DNA of 12,810 nt from an uncultured Mailhella sp. (GCA_905192935.1 CAJJMX010000031.1:1-12810); one strand, 5' to 3'. Numbered from the stretch's first letter, positions 1-6,546 are shown. Numbers and translations: made by a program. Notes: generated from the sequence alone by a model not told the origin.

Positions 1-32
1 GGGGGCAAAGACAGCTCACGCCTTCCGGATGC

Positions 33-49
33 CGGCATATAATATGCCG
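33..49. promoter_or_regulatory. Palindromic operator candidate overlapping a TATAAT box
   Basis: CGGCATATAATATGCCG is a perfect inverted repeat of 8-base arms around one central A. It contains a consensus -10 hexamer, TATAAT, at 38-43. No good -35 box lies 16-18 bases upstream. The half-site ATATGCC recurs at 60-66, and GCATAT recurs at 58-63 and 85-90, so the region carries iterated copies of one motif. A dimeric repressor or activator controlling the downstream + strand genes is a reasonable inference; the regulator is not in this window. The TATAAT match could be a by-product of the AT-rich palindrome centre. Confidence 0.45.
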
Positions 50-110
50 CAATCATTGCATATGCCTTTTTTGGAACGATTCGTGCATATCCCCCTCATA
101 TCGGAATTCT

Positions 111-186
111 CCTGTTTTGTCCTCCGCACGCCCGGCCCGGACGAAACAGGTCTTCCTTCGACCGGACCATTCTAACCACAAGGAAG
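111..186 (+). promoter_or_regulatory. Structured 5' leader with anti-Shine-Dalgarno segment
   Basis: Bases 111-122 (CCTGTTTTGTCC) pair with 139-150 (GGACGAAACAGG) to form a 12-bp stem with one G-U pair and a 16-nt loop. Directly downstream, CTTCCTT at 152-158 is the exact complement of AAGGAAG at 180-186, which is the ribosome-binding site for the start codon at 192. The leader could therefore hide the ribosome-binding site in one fold. No run of T follows the first stem, so it is not an intrinsic terminator. It matches no riboswitch class I know. Whether this region is transcribed is inferred. Confidence 0.4.
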
Positions 187-191
187 TTTTG

Positions 192-3089
192 ATGAACAAA
201 CTTCTCGCTTCCGGCGCCGCCGCAGTTCTGCTCTGCCTTCTTTGTTCCGGCGCCCCGGCCGCGGAAAGTCCGCATGGCCTTGCTCCGGCTGGCGACATGC
301 CCTTCATTCCCGACCTCGGAGGTCTGCGGCACAAAGCCTTCAAAAACCAGTACGGCCAGACGCGCGAACTTTCCGAGGCCGTTCTCGTCCGCAAAAGTTC
401 CGTGAAGGACGGCAAGGCCGTCGTTCCTGCGGGAGGACTGTGCTACATCTCCGAGACCGACGAAGACGCCGCTCCCTTCCGGCGCGATCCGTTCCTGCTG
501 CTCGGGGAGCATGCCTATCTCGTCGACAGCAGAACAAGCGTGCGCACCGTAAAGAACGTCAGTCTGAAAAAGGGTGAGAAGGTGCTGGTGGACGAGTCCG
601 GATACCGGCTCTGGTTCGACTACGCCACCGACCACTACGACCTGCCCTACATCCAGATGGCGCTCATCGCGCCTTCGGGCCACTGGCCCATGGAATTTTC
701 CGTGTCGTCGAAATTTCCCGCCATCAGGAATCTGCCCGACCGCAGCCACATGGAAGGCGACGTGGAGCAGCTCGACGGGTTCTTCCTCGACCCCGTGTTC
801 GAATACGGGGCAAGTCGCTTCGAAGTGAAGGACCACGACTTTCAGAAGGCCACCTTCGCCTCGCTCTCCTATCCCGTCATTGAGGAGGCCACGTTCTCGC
901 TCTCCCGTCCCGTGGTGCTGGACCTTCGTCAGGAGGAATACCGCCTGTACGGGACAAAGCGCATCTACGCCTTCCGCGAGGACAGCGGATTTCGCGTGCG
1001 CGTGACGAATCTCGGCGGCGACAAGGTGCTGGCCGAAAAGCTGATCCGTCCCATAAGCTCCCAGGGCTACAAGGATGCCGAAGACGAAAAGGACGCCTAT
1101 TTTCTCACCGTGCCCGGCGAGGACATGCGCATAGAAATCGCCGTTCAGCCGAAGTGGCTGCGTCATTCCGACTTCGTGCCGTGGTCCGACGACGTGCCCC
1201 ACGACTGGCAGGACGGCATGCTGAGTCTTGTCGTCTACCGCGACCTCGTCACCGTGAAGAACGGCGACAAATGGCCGCTTGATCCCCGCTACACCGTGGG
1301 ACTCGAAGCCAGCCTGCTCACGGGCAAGCTTCAGCGCCTCACGCTGGAGAACGCCGAAGCCTTCACCCTCGACAGCAAAAACGACGGCTACGACGGCCCC
1401 GTCAAGTATTCCGACGTGTGGAACCGTCCGGCCTTCCGTCTGGTGGCCGACGAGATCGACGGCGACAGGGTGAAGAGCTGCTACGTGCGCGACGCCTTCT
1501 TCCAGCGCACCGACAATCTGGTCTTCTCGGACAAGGGCCGCAAGGACATCGACTGCTTCATCGGCCGCGCGCCCACCTTCATCTCCCTTCTGGAAGAGAG
1601 CTTCCTCAACCGTCTCGCCATGCCTTCCTTCGGCACCGAGGTGCAGGGCTCTCATTTCACGTCCTTCCCGAGCGTCATGCCGAACATGGCCTTCCATTCG
1701 CCCGATCCCACGGCGCCCTTCGGCGGGCTCATGCGCGGCTTCGGACGCGAACAGGTGACCAACCGCAGAGGCGAGAAACTCACCTCTTCCGAAGGTCTCG
1801 TCATCCGCGGCAGCTACGTGGACTGGAAGAACAACCGCATCGTCATTCCGCCCTCCGGCCTGTTCTACACCTCGCGCAACGCCCGCAACGTACGCGCCCT
1901 GAACGGCGAAACCTTCTACATGCTCGGCCGCCGTGCCTACATAGCCACCTTCGAATCCACCACCTTCACGCGCCGCAACTTCGACATAGACTTCTGGCGC
2001 GTGCAGCCCGACGCCAGTCTGCACCCCATCTACTGGCAGGACCAGCCCCTCGGCGTGAACAACAAGGTGCTGCGCTTCACCGAAAAGCACCTGCTCGACG
2101 ACAGACCCATGGCGCAGATCAACGTGGTGAAGTACTCGGGCAACAACTTCGGCGCGCCCTTTGAACTCGCTCAGGGACTCAGCCGCGAACAGGGCGACCG
2201 CTACTACCTGCACGACCGCTTTGCCGAAGGCGCCACCTGGATCGAACCGGAATTCGTGGGCGAAGACTACGTGCGCGTGAAGAGCTTCGGCACTCCCGCC
2301 ATCAAGTGCGTGGAATACACCTACGACAAGCCCGTGCGCGCCCTGCTCGCTCCCGGCGAGGAAAAGGCCCTCGGCAAGAACCATACGCTCAGACTCGTTT
2401 CCTTCGACGAGGCCGCCGGCACCGCCACGGTGGAGCTCCGCAGAAACGACGGTTCGCTCAAGGAAACCAGAACGCTCGGTCCCCTCAACGCCGAGACCCG
2501 CGCCTTCCTGCCCCAGCATCAGCGCGTGGTGAACTCCCTTCAGTTCACCTTCGACGAGGGCAAAAGCAAGGTCCTTGCCGAAATGGACGTGAAGACCCCC
2601 TTTGAAAAGGGCAAGGCCGCCTTCTACACCTACGTAAACCTGAAAAAGCTCGAAAGCGACACTCCCTTCGAAGGAGATCCTCGCTTCATGGTGCGGCCCG
2701 ACGTGTGCGGTCACTGCTATCAGCTCAACGAAGTGCTGCTGGACAATCCCGAGCCCATCATCCTGGACAAGGACCATCCCCGCTTCGACGGTCCCCGCAT
2801 GGCCGACGGCAAGCCGCAGTTCAGCATCGTCATCGACAGCTTCGACGGCGAGATGATCCATGCCTGGCACATCGAGACCAACTACCGCAAGCGTGTGTTC
2901 AAGAGCGCCAACCTGGCCTTCCAGCCGCGCAACAACATCGACGTGCTCATGGGCGTCAACGGCACCATTGAAGGCTTCCTGCGCGCGTCCCTCATGGAAC
3001 GCTCCGCCTGGCAGGAATACTGGCGCACCGGCACGCATCCCCATCCAGAACGTGGGCTCAACGCATGGCTGTCCCACAAGTTCCAATAA
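192..3089 (+). CDS. Large exported protein of two tandem homologous halves, function unknown
   Basis: 965 aa, family not recognised. The start at 192 is preferred over an upstream TTG at 117 because it has AAGGAAG five bases upstream and begins a clear signal peptide: Lys3, a hydrophobic core at about 4-20, and an A-P-A type cleavage near residue 23. The mature protein is soluble-looking, rich in beta-type sequence and aromatic residues, with no later membrane segment, so it is predicted to be periplasmic or surface-exposed. It is an internal duplication. Residues about 67-125 align with 539-600 (VVPAGGLCYIS versus IVIPPSGLFYTS), 242-288 with 716-764, 348-368 with 812-834 (LDPRYTV versus GDPRFMV) and 392-458 with 857-922 (YDGP versus FDGP), at a steady offset near 470. 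The second half alone carries a C-G-H-C motif at 839-842. It is the first gene of the putative envelope operon and lies 15 nt before the transporter gene. An S-layer-like beta-sandwich fold is conceivable but only a guess. Confidence 0.85.
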   Translation: MNKLLASGAAAVLLCLLCSGAPAAESPHGLAPAGDMPFIPDLGGLRHKAFKNQYGQTRELSEAVLVRKSSVKDGKAVVPAGGLCYISETDEDAAPFRRDPFLLLGEHAYLVDSRTSVRTVKNVSLKKGEKVLVDESGYRLWFDYATDHYDLPYIQMALIAPSGHWPMEFSVSSKFPAIRNLPDRSHMEGDVEQLDGFFLDPVFEYGASRFEVKDHDFQKATFASLSYPVIEEATFSLSRPVVLDLRQEEYRLYGTKRIYAFREDSGFRVRVTNLGGDKVLAEKLIRPISSQGYKDAEDEKDAYFLTVPGEDMRIEIAVQPKWLRHSDFVPWSDDVPHDWQDGMLSLVVYRDLVTVKNGDKWPLDPRYTVGLEASLLTGKLQRLTLENAEAFTLDSKNDGYDGPVKYSDVWNRPAFRLVADEIDGDRVKSCYVRDAFFQRTDNLVFSDKGRKDIDCFIGRAPTFISLLEESFLNRLAMPSFGTEVQGSHFTSFPSVMPNMAFHSPDPTAPFGGLMRGFGREQVTNRRGEKLTSSEGLVIRGSYVDWKNNRIVIPPSGLFYTSRNARNVRALNGETFYMLGRRAYIATFESTTFTRRNFDIDFWRVQPDASLHPIYWQDQPLGVNNKVLRFTEKHLLDDRPMAQINVVKYSGNNFGAPFELAQGLSREQGDRYYLHDRFAEGATWIEPEFVGEDYVRVKSFGTPAIKCVEYTYDKPVRALLAPGEEKALGKNHTLRLVSFDEAAGTATVELRRNDGSLKETRTLGPLNAETRAFLPQHQRVVNSLQFTFDEGKSKVLAEMDVKTPFEKGKAAFYTYVNLKKLESDTPFEGDPRFMVRPDVCGHCYQLNEVLLDNPEPIILDKDHPRFDGPRMADGKPQFSIVIDSFDGEMIHAWHIETNYRKRVFKSANLAFQPRNNIDVLMGVNGTIEGFLRASLMERSAWQEYWRTGTHPHPERGLNAWLSHKFQ

Positions 3090-3104
3090 CAGGCAGGTAC
3101 TAGC

Positions 3105-4250
3105 ATGAATATTCCCTACGAGGAGCGCCGGCGCTCCTTCCTCAGCTGCCTCTACAGCACGCAGGAGATCCTGCCCGGTCTGCTGGCCATGTTCTTCATT
3201 GCGCTCATCTCCAACAATCTGGCGGGCAGCCCCAATCCCCTCACGCTGGAGAACCTGTTTTCCTGGCTCGATGCCGTCATCGGCCCCGTGAACCATCAGC
3301 CCCTCTTCCAGACGCTGAACTCAAACTTCGTGTGGAACCCCTTTCTGATGGGCCTCATCATCGGCAACGTCTTCGGCGTGCCGGACTCGTGGAAGCGGGG
3401 ACTGTCGCTCATCCATGTGTTCATGCCGCTCGGCATCATCATGCTGGCGCCGCACTTTGTGTTCAGCCACGCGACAAAGGCGGGAATGCCGCTCATTCTC
3501 TTCGCCTTCGCCGTCATGGTGCTCACCGCCGTCGTCACCCTCGTCATCGGCAGGGCCCTTCGCATGGACGACCGCCACTATTCCACCATCGCGGGCGCGC
3601 TTTCCACAGGCGACCCCCATGTGGTGGCCATCCTCATGCCCATGCTGAAATCCAAGGGCGGACAGGTCATCAATGCCCTCGGCTGCGTTCTTCTCTTCGG
3701 ACTTGCGGCCTCCTTCCTGCTGCCCCTCCTCGGACACGCCCTCAACATGGACGATGAAGCCTTCGCCGTGCTCTCCGTGCTCGGCATAGGCAACACGGGA
3801 CAGATGTTCAACGCGGCCTTCGGCTTCAGCTACGAGGCGGGACACTGGGCCCACTACTTCGACAGCGTGCGCAACGCCCTCATGCCCGCAGGTTTCCTGT
3901 TCGTGTTCTTCGTCATGTTCCTGCGCGCAAGGATGTTCCCCGATGACGAAACCGTCATGGCCACGAAAGCCCACAAAAAGCTTCCTCTGTTCATCGTGGT
4001 CTTCATCATCGCCTGGATCGTGGTGCAGTTCCATGTGGTCAAGGAACCTGCCCACCTCGCCATCTTCGAGCTCGTGAAGTGGGACTTCTCCCTGGCCGCC
4101 GCAGCCCTCGGCCTTTCGCTTCCCCTGCGTGAAATAGCGCAGTGGGGACTGCGCGGCGTCGCGCTCACCTTTGCTTCCGGCATCATACGCATAGCCGTTC
4201 TCGCCGGATGCCTCATGGCCGCGGCCCATTTCAACCTCCCGCTCTTCTAA
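3105..4250 (+). CDS. Divergent UPF0324/YeiH-family membrane transporter (putative anion/sulfate exporter)
   Basis: 381-aa polytopic inner-membrane protein with roughly nine to eleven hydrophobic segments (about 22-40, 100-117, 127-150, 187-210, 220-240, 257-273, 293-312, 327-342 and 352-376). The pattern fits the UPF0324/YeiH family (COG2855, PF03601). A G-A-L-S-T-G-D-P-H-V-V stretch (164-174) sits where family members have a glycine/serine-rich re-entrant motif. G-N-T-G-Q-M-F-N-A-A-F (229-239) corresponds to the usual E-V-[AG]-Q-V-V-A-A segment. It is followed by Y-E-A-G-H-W-A and an S-V-R-N-A-L-M-P segment (254-261) like the family's K-x-x-R-x-x-x-L-x-P. Key motif residues differ from the textbook family, so this is a distant member. 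Relatives are annotated as putative sulfate exporters, and some sit beside sulfonate-catabolism genes. It starts 15 nt after the large exported gene and 10 nt before the 49-aa gene, implying co-transcription. The substrate is unknown. Confidence 0.75.
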   Translation: MNIPYEERRRSFLSCLYSTQEILPGLLAMFFIALISNNLAGSPNPLTLENLFSWLDAVIGPVNHQPLFQTLNSNFVWNPFLMGLIIGNVFGVPDSWKRGLSLIHVFMPLGIIMLAPHFVFSHATKAGMPLILFAFAVMVLTAVVTLVIGRALRMDDRHYSTIAGALSTGDPHVVAILMPMLKSKGGQVINALGCVLLFGLAASFLLPLLGHALNMDDEAFAVLSVLGIGNTGQMFNAAFGFSYEAGHWAHYFDSVRNALMPAGFLFVFFVMFLRARMFPDDETVMATKAHKKLPLFIVVFIIAWIVVQFHVVKEPAHLAIFELVKWDFSLAAAALGLSLPLREIAQWGLRGVALTFASGIIRIAVLAGCLMAAAHFNLPLF

Positions 4251-4260
4251 GGAGTCCAGC

Positions 4261-4410
4261 ATGCGCCATTCCCACACCATAGACGATGAAGGCTTCGACT
4301 ACATGGCCAACACCGGCGAAGAGGAACATGACCGCGACATGGTGGGCATCGTTCTTGCCGTCCTCTTCATGCTGCTCGCCGTGCTCTTCCAGCGCACGGG
4401 CCTGCTCTGA
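4261..4410 (+). CDS. Small single-pass membrane protein, 49 aa
   Basis: The 49-codon reading frame runs from ATG at 4261 to TGA at 4408-4410. It has AAGGAG about six bases upstream, overlapping the stop region of the transporter gene. The N-terminal half is acidic and histidine-containing (MRHSHTIDDEGFDYM, then G-E-E-E-H-D-R-D). Residues 27-43 form one hydrophobic helix (V-G-I-V-L-A-V-L-F-M-L-L-A-V-L-F), followed by a short basic end, Q-R-T-G-L-L. The strong ribosome-binding site and the 10-nt gap argue for a real gene translated with the transporter. A role as a small accessory subunit of that transporter is inferred from position only. It has no recognised family. Confidence 0.65.
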   Translation: MRHSHTIDDEGFDYMANTGEEEHDRDMVGIVLAVLFMLLAVLFQRTGLL

Positions 4411-4421
4411 CATGCCATGAC

Positions 4422-4500
4422 TTCTGACTGGTCATCAGACCATGTCAGGAACTCCTGAACCGGCCGGGGTACCAGACCCGGCCGGACATACCGGGCCCGG
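4422..4500 (+). repeat. Chain of inverted repeats (intercistronic RNA hairpins)
   Basis: The 142-nt gap between the two small membrane genes contains several nested inverted repeats. Hairpin 1 pairs 4422-4433 with 4438-4450, a 12-bp stem with one bulged T, one G-U pair and an ATCA loop. An alternative fold pairs TCAGGA (4445-4450) with TCCTGA (4453-4458). Hairpin 2 pairs CCGGCCGGG (4460-4468) with CCCGGCCGG (4477-4485), a perfect 9-bp stem with an 8-nt loop. A 10-base palindrome, CCGGGCCCGG, follows at 4491-4500. No T-tract follows, so simple intrinsic termination is unlikely. Transcript processing, stabilisation or a pause site is more plausible. No gene was found in the gap. Confidence 0.55.
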
Positions 4501-4552
4501 CTTCCCGCCTCGATGATCCCCGGCAACCTCGTCCTTCCACAGAGGAACAACC

Positions 4553-4756
4553 ATGACAGGCATCACCTTCTATCTTCAGATACTGTTCGCCCTGCTGCTC
4601 TTCTGGGCCACGGCAACAGCCATCTACATGGGCATATTCCACGCCCACAGCCCCCGGTGCGGCGCGGGGCGCAGGCATCTTTGCCTTGCCGCCTCCTCGC
4701 TGCTTTCCCTTGTCATCTGCTTTTTCATGTATTCCTGGTCCTATCTCAGCTGGTAA
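4553..4756 (+). CDS. Small two-pass membrane protein, 67 aa
   Basis: 67 aa with two hydrophobic helices, about residues 5-28 and 43-64, joined by a short polar loop containing H-A-H (30-32), Cys36, three arginines and Cys44. The arginine-rich loop predicts that it faces the cytoplasm, with both ends outside. AGAGGA lies seven bases upstream of the ATG. It ends 20 nt before the exported helix-hairpin-helix gene. It is not a recognised family. Its position suggests a small partner within the same envelope operon, but the hairpin-rich gap upstream could set its expression apart from the transporter genes. The protein is short, so confidence rests on the helix pattern, ribosome-binding site and packing. 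Confidence 0.6.
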   Translation: MTGITFYLQILFALLLFWATATAIYMGIFHAHSPRCGAGRRHLCLAASSLLSLVICFFMYSWSYLSW

Positions 4757-4776
4757 CAACGAAAAAGGAGCTTTCC

Positions 4777-5073
4777 ATGACCCGTTCCCTCGTTTCCGCT
4801 CTTGCCCTCGCCCTCTGCCTTGCCTTTTCCTCCGTCGCCCTTGCCGAGGATGAAGGCGTCAACGTCAACACCGCCACTCAGCAGGAACTTGCCTCCGTGC
4901 CCGGTCTGAACGCCGATCTGGCCAAGGCCATCGTGCAGTACCGCGAAGAAATGGGCGACTTCATGTCCATCGACGAGCTTGCCGACGTGCCCGGCATGAA
5001 CAAGGACGCCCTTGAACAGGCCAAGCAGACCCTGCGCGTGGACGCCATTTCCGGCGCCGAATGCAACTGCTGA
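4777..5073 (+). CDS. Exported ComEA-like helix-hairpin-helix protein
   Basis: 98 aa. A signal peptide (Arg3, hydrophobic core 6-22, cleavage after A-L-A at residue 23) is followed by a single ComEA-type helix-hairpin-helix domain at about 28-87. The opening V-N-V-N-T-A-T-Q-Q-E-L matches the family consensus, as do Y-R-E-E-M-G-D-F and the second hairpin at D-V-P-G-M. ComEA-type domains bind double-stranded DNA in the periplasm during uptake, but stand-alone exported versions are common in bacteria with no known competence system. In both hairpins the usual second glycine of G-h-G is asparagine (P-G-L-N at 42-45, P-G-M-N at 72-75), so DNA binding is uncertain. The tail ends in C-N-C (96-98). 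AAAAAGGAG lies upstream of the ATG. It is the last gene before the bidirectional terminator. Confidence 0.85.
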   Translation: MTRSLVSALALALCLAFSSVALAEDEGVNVNTATQQELASVPGLNADLAKAIVQYREEMGDFMSIDELADVPGMNKDALEQAKQTLRVDAISGAECNC

Positions 5074-5095
5074 TCCTTCCCTGCCCTCCTCAAGC

Positions 5096-5131
5096 AAAAA
5101 GGCGGCGGAACTTGAGTTCCGCCGCCTTTTT
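5096..5131. terminator. Bidirectional intrinsic terminator
   Basis: AAAAAGGCGGCGGAACT (5096-5112) is perfectly complementary to AGTTCCGCCGCCTTTTT (5115-5131). This gives a GC-rich stem flanked by T-tracts on both strands. It lies 22 nt after the stop of the + strand helix-hairpin-helix gene and 17 nt after the stop of the - strand miaB gene, so it can end both convergent transcripts. Confidence 0.93.
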
Positions 5132-5148
5132 CTTCACATCCTTCCCTC

Positions 5149-6510
5149 TCACTCGCCGCGCCCGACGGGCGAAGCCTTGAGAGAATGCTTGAGGGCCCTG
5201 TCTATCTTCACGTCCACGAACTCGCCGGGACGCCCCTCGCCTTCGGGCATGGTCACGTTGACCATGTCGCCCCACGGATCGCGGCCCTGCCATTCGTTGT
5301 TCTCCTCCGTCCTTCTCTGGGTCGGTCCCTCAAGAAGCACGTCGGTCACAAGTCCCACGCGGCTTTTGAGCCACGCTTCGGCCCGGTCGTTCTGAAGGTT
5401 CTGGAGCCTCTCCAGCCTCTCAAGCTGCACTTCGTGGGGGATCTTGAACGGCATGGCCGAGGCGCGCGTGCCCGGCCTGTCGGAATAGCAGAAGGAAAAG
5501 CTCGACATGAAGCCGCAGCTGTCTATGGCCTTCAGCGTGTCCTCGAATTCCTCTTCCGTTTCCGACGGGAATCCCACGATGAGATCCGTGGAAAGCGCGA
5601 TGTCGGGCCTGGCCTTTCTGAGTCCCTCCACCACGGAGAGGTAGCGCTCCATGTCGTAGCCGCGCCCCATCTTCTTCAGCATGGAATCCGAGCCGGACTG
5701 AAGCGGCAGATGCAGACGCGGGCAGAGCTGCGGAAGCTCGGCGAACATGTCGATGGTCTCCTGCGAGAAGTCGCGGGGATGCGCGGACACGAAACGGATG
5801 CGCCGAAGTCCCGGAATGGCCGCCACCTGACGCAGAAGCTCGGGGAACGTGGTGCCGTCGCCGCTCTTGTCGTTGCCGAACACGTTGACGTTCTGCCCGA
5901 GAAGCGTGATGTCGCCCGCGCCCCGCGCCACCCAGGCGCGGCACTCGTCGAGCACGGCCTTTGTGGAGCGCGACTTGCGCGGCCCACGCGTGTAGGGAAC
6001 GATGCAGTAGGCGCAGAAGTTGTCGCAGCCCTGCATGATGTTCACGTAGGCCACGGGGGTCACGCCTTCCTGCTCCGGCATTCCCGCGCCGTCCACAAGG
6101 CAGGGATCGCGGTCGGGGAAAATATCGGTGAAATCAAGATAGGAGAGCTTCAGCTTCGGCTCGTTCAAAAGACGCACGAAGGCTTCGGGCACGGAGGAGA
6201 CGCCGTCGGTGCCCGCCACGAGACGCACCTGCGGATGACGGCGCATGAGCTCCTCTCCGAGCTGCTGGGCCACGCATCCCGCCACGCCCACCACGGCGCG
6301 CGGATTGGCGCGCTGCACGCGGCCGAGAGTGCTGTACACCTTCTGTTCCGGCTTCTCGCGCACGGAGCAGGTATTGATGAACACCACGTCGGCCTCTTCC
6401 AGAGGCTTCTCCTCGAAGCCCAGACGCATGAGCGCACGCTCCACCCACTGGGAATCGTTGACGTTCATCTGACAGCCGAAGGTGATGCAGTGAAATCCGC
6501 TCTTGCCCAT
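5149..6510 (-). CDS. miaB: tRNA-2-methylthio-N6-dimethylallyladenosine synthase MiaB
   Basis: 453 aa, normal length for the family. MiaB is a cytoplasmic radical-SAM methylthiotransferase that adds a methylthio group to i6A37 of tRNAs reading UNN codons, using two [4Fe-4S] clusters. The N-terminal UPF0004 domain has its three cluster cysteines, Cys13 (in T-F-G-C-Q-M-N), Cys48 (N-T-C-S-V-R) and Cys79 (G-C-V-A-Q). The radical-SAM motif is Cys162-x3-Cys166-x2-Cys169 followed by I-V-P-Y-T-R-G, a MiaB signature. The C-terminal TRAM domain spans about 380-450. The ATG at 6510 has AGGAG seven bases upstream. It is the last gene of the - strand operon, 103 nt after tatD, with a stem and T-tract just before its ribosome-binding site. 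Confidence 0.96.
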   Translation of the reverse strand: MGKSGFHCITFGCQMNVNDSQWVERALMRLGFEEKPLEEADVVFINTCSVREKPEQKVYSTLGRVQRANPRAVVGVAGCVAQQLGEELMRRHPQVRLVAGTDGVSSVPEAFVRLLNEPKLKLSYLDFTDIFPDRDPCLVDGAGMPEQEGVTPVAYVNIMQGCDNFCAYCIVPYTRGPRKSRSTKAVLDECRAWVARGAGDITLLGQNVNVFGNDKSGDGTTFPELLRQVAAIPGLRRIRFVSAHPRDFSQETIDMFAELPQLCPRLHLPLQSGSDSMLKKMGRGYDMERYLSVVEGLRKARPDIALSTDLIVGFPSETEEEFEDTLKAIDSCGFMSSFSFCYSDRPGTRASAMPFKIPHEVQLERLERLQNLQNDRAEAWLKSRVGLVTDVLLEGPTQRRTEENNEWQGRDPWGDMVNVTMPEGEGRPGEFVDVKIDRALKHSLKASPVGRGE

Positions 6511-6523
6511 TCTTGTCTCCTGA

Positions 6524-6546
6524 AAAAATATCGCTCCCAGGGAGCG
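6524..6546 (-). terminator. Stem plus T-tract upstream of miaB (terminator or attenuator)
   Basis: Read on the - strand, CGCTCCCTGGGAGCG is a perfect palindrome with 7-base arms (6546 to 6532). It folds as a short stem and is followed by ATATTTTTT, the layout of an intrinsic terminator. It ends only about 14 nt before the miaB start codon and abuts its AGGAG site. It could end tatD transcription, attenuate miaB, or be an operator in DNA form. The loop is tight (three bases when six pairs form), so termination efficiency is uncertain. Confidence 0.5.

Noticed and set aside
2706..2717. C-G-H-C as evidence for a thioredoxin or c-type cytochrome
   Set aside because: No thioredoxin fold context is visible, and the motif is not C-x-x-C-H, so it gives no heme-binding or oxidoreductase call.
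192..3089. S-layer protein assignment for the large exported protein
   Set aside because: A segment near 716-760 resembles beta-sandwich repeats of archaeal S-layer proteins, but the likeness is loose and no anchoring domain is seen.
96..3296. Very long open frame on the - strand opposite the large exported gene
   Set aside because: Its translation is a low-complexity mix of H, V, G, E and A, typical of the antisense frame of GC-rich genes. It has no family features, and the + strand frame has a signal peptide, ribosome-binding site and internal homology.
4513..4776. Upstream extension of the helix-hairpin-helix gene to 4513
   Set aside because: It would overlap the 67-aa membrane gene and bury the signal peptide. 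The ATG at 4777 has a strong AAAAAGGAG site.
4777..5073. Natural competence locus
   Set aside because: Only a stand-alone ComEA-like domain is present. No comEC, pilus or comF gene is seen, and the hairpin glycines are altered.
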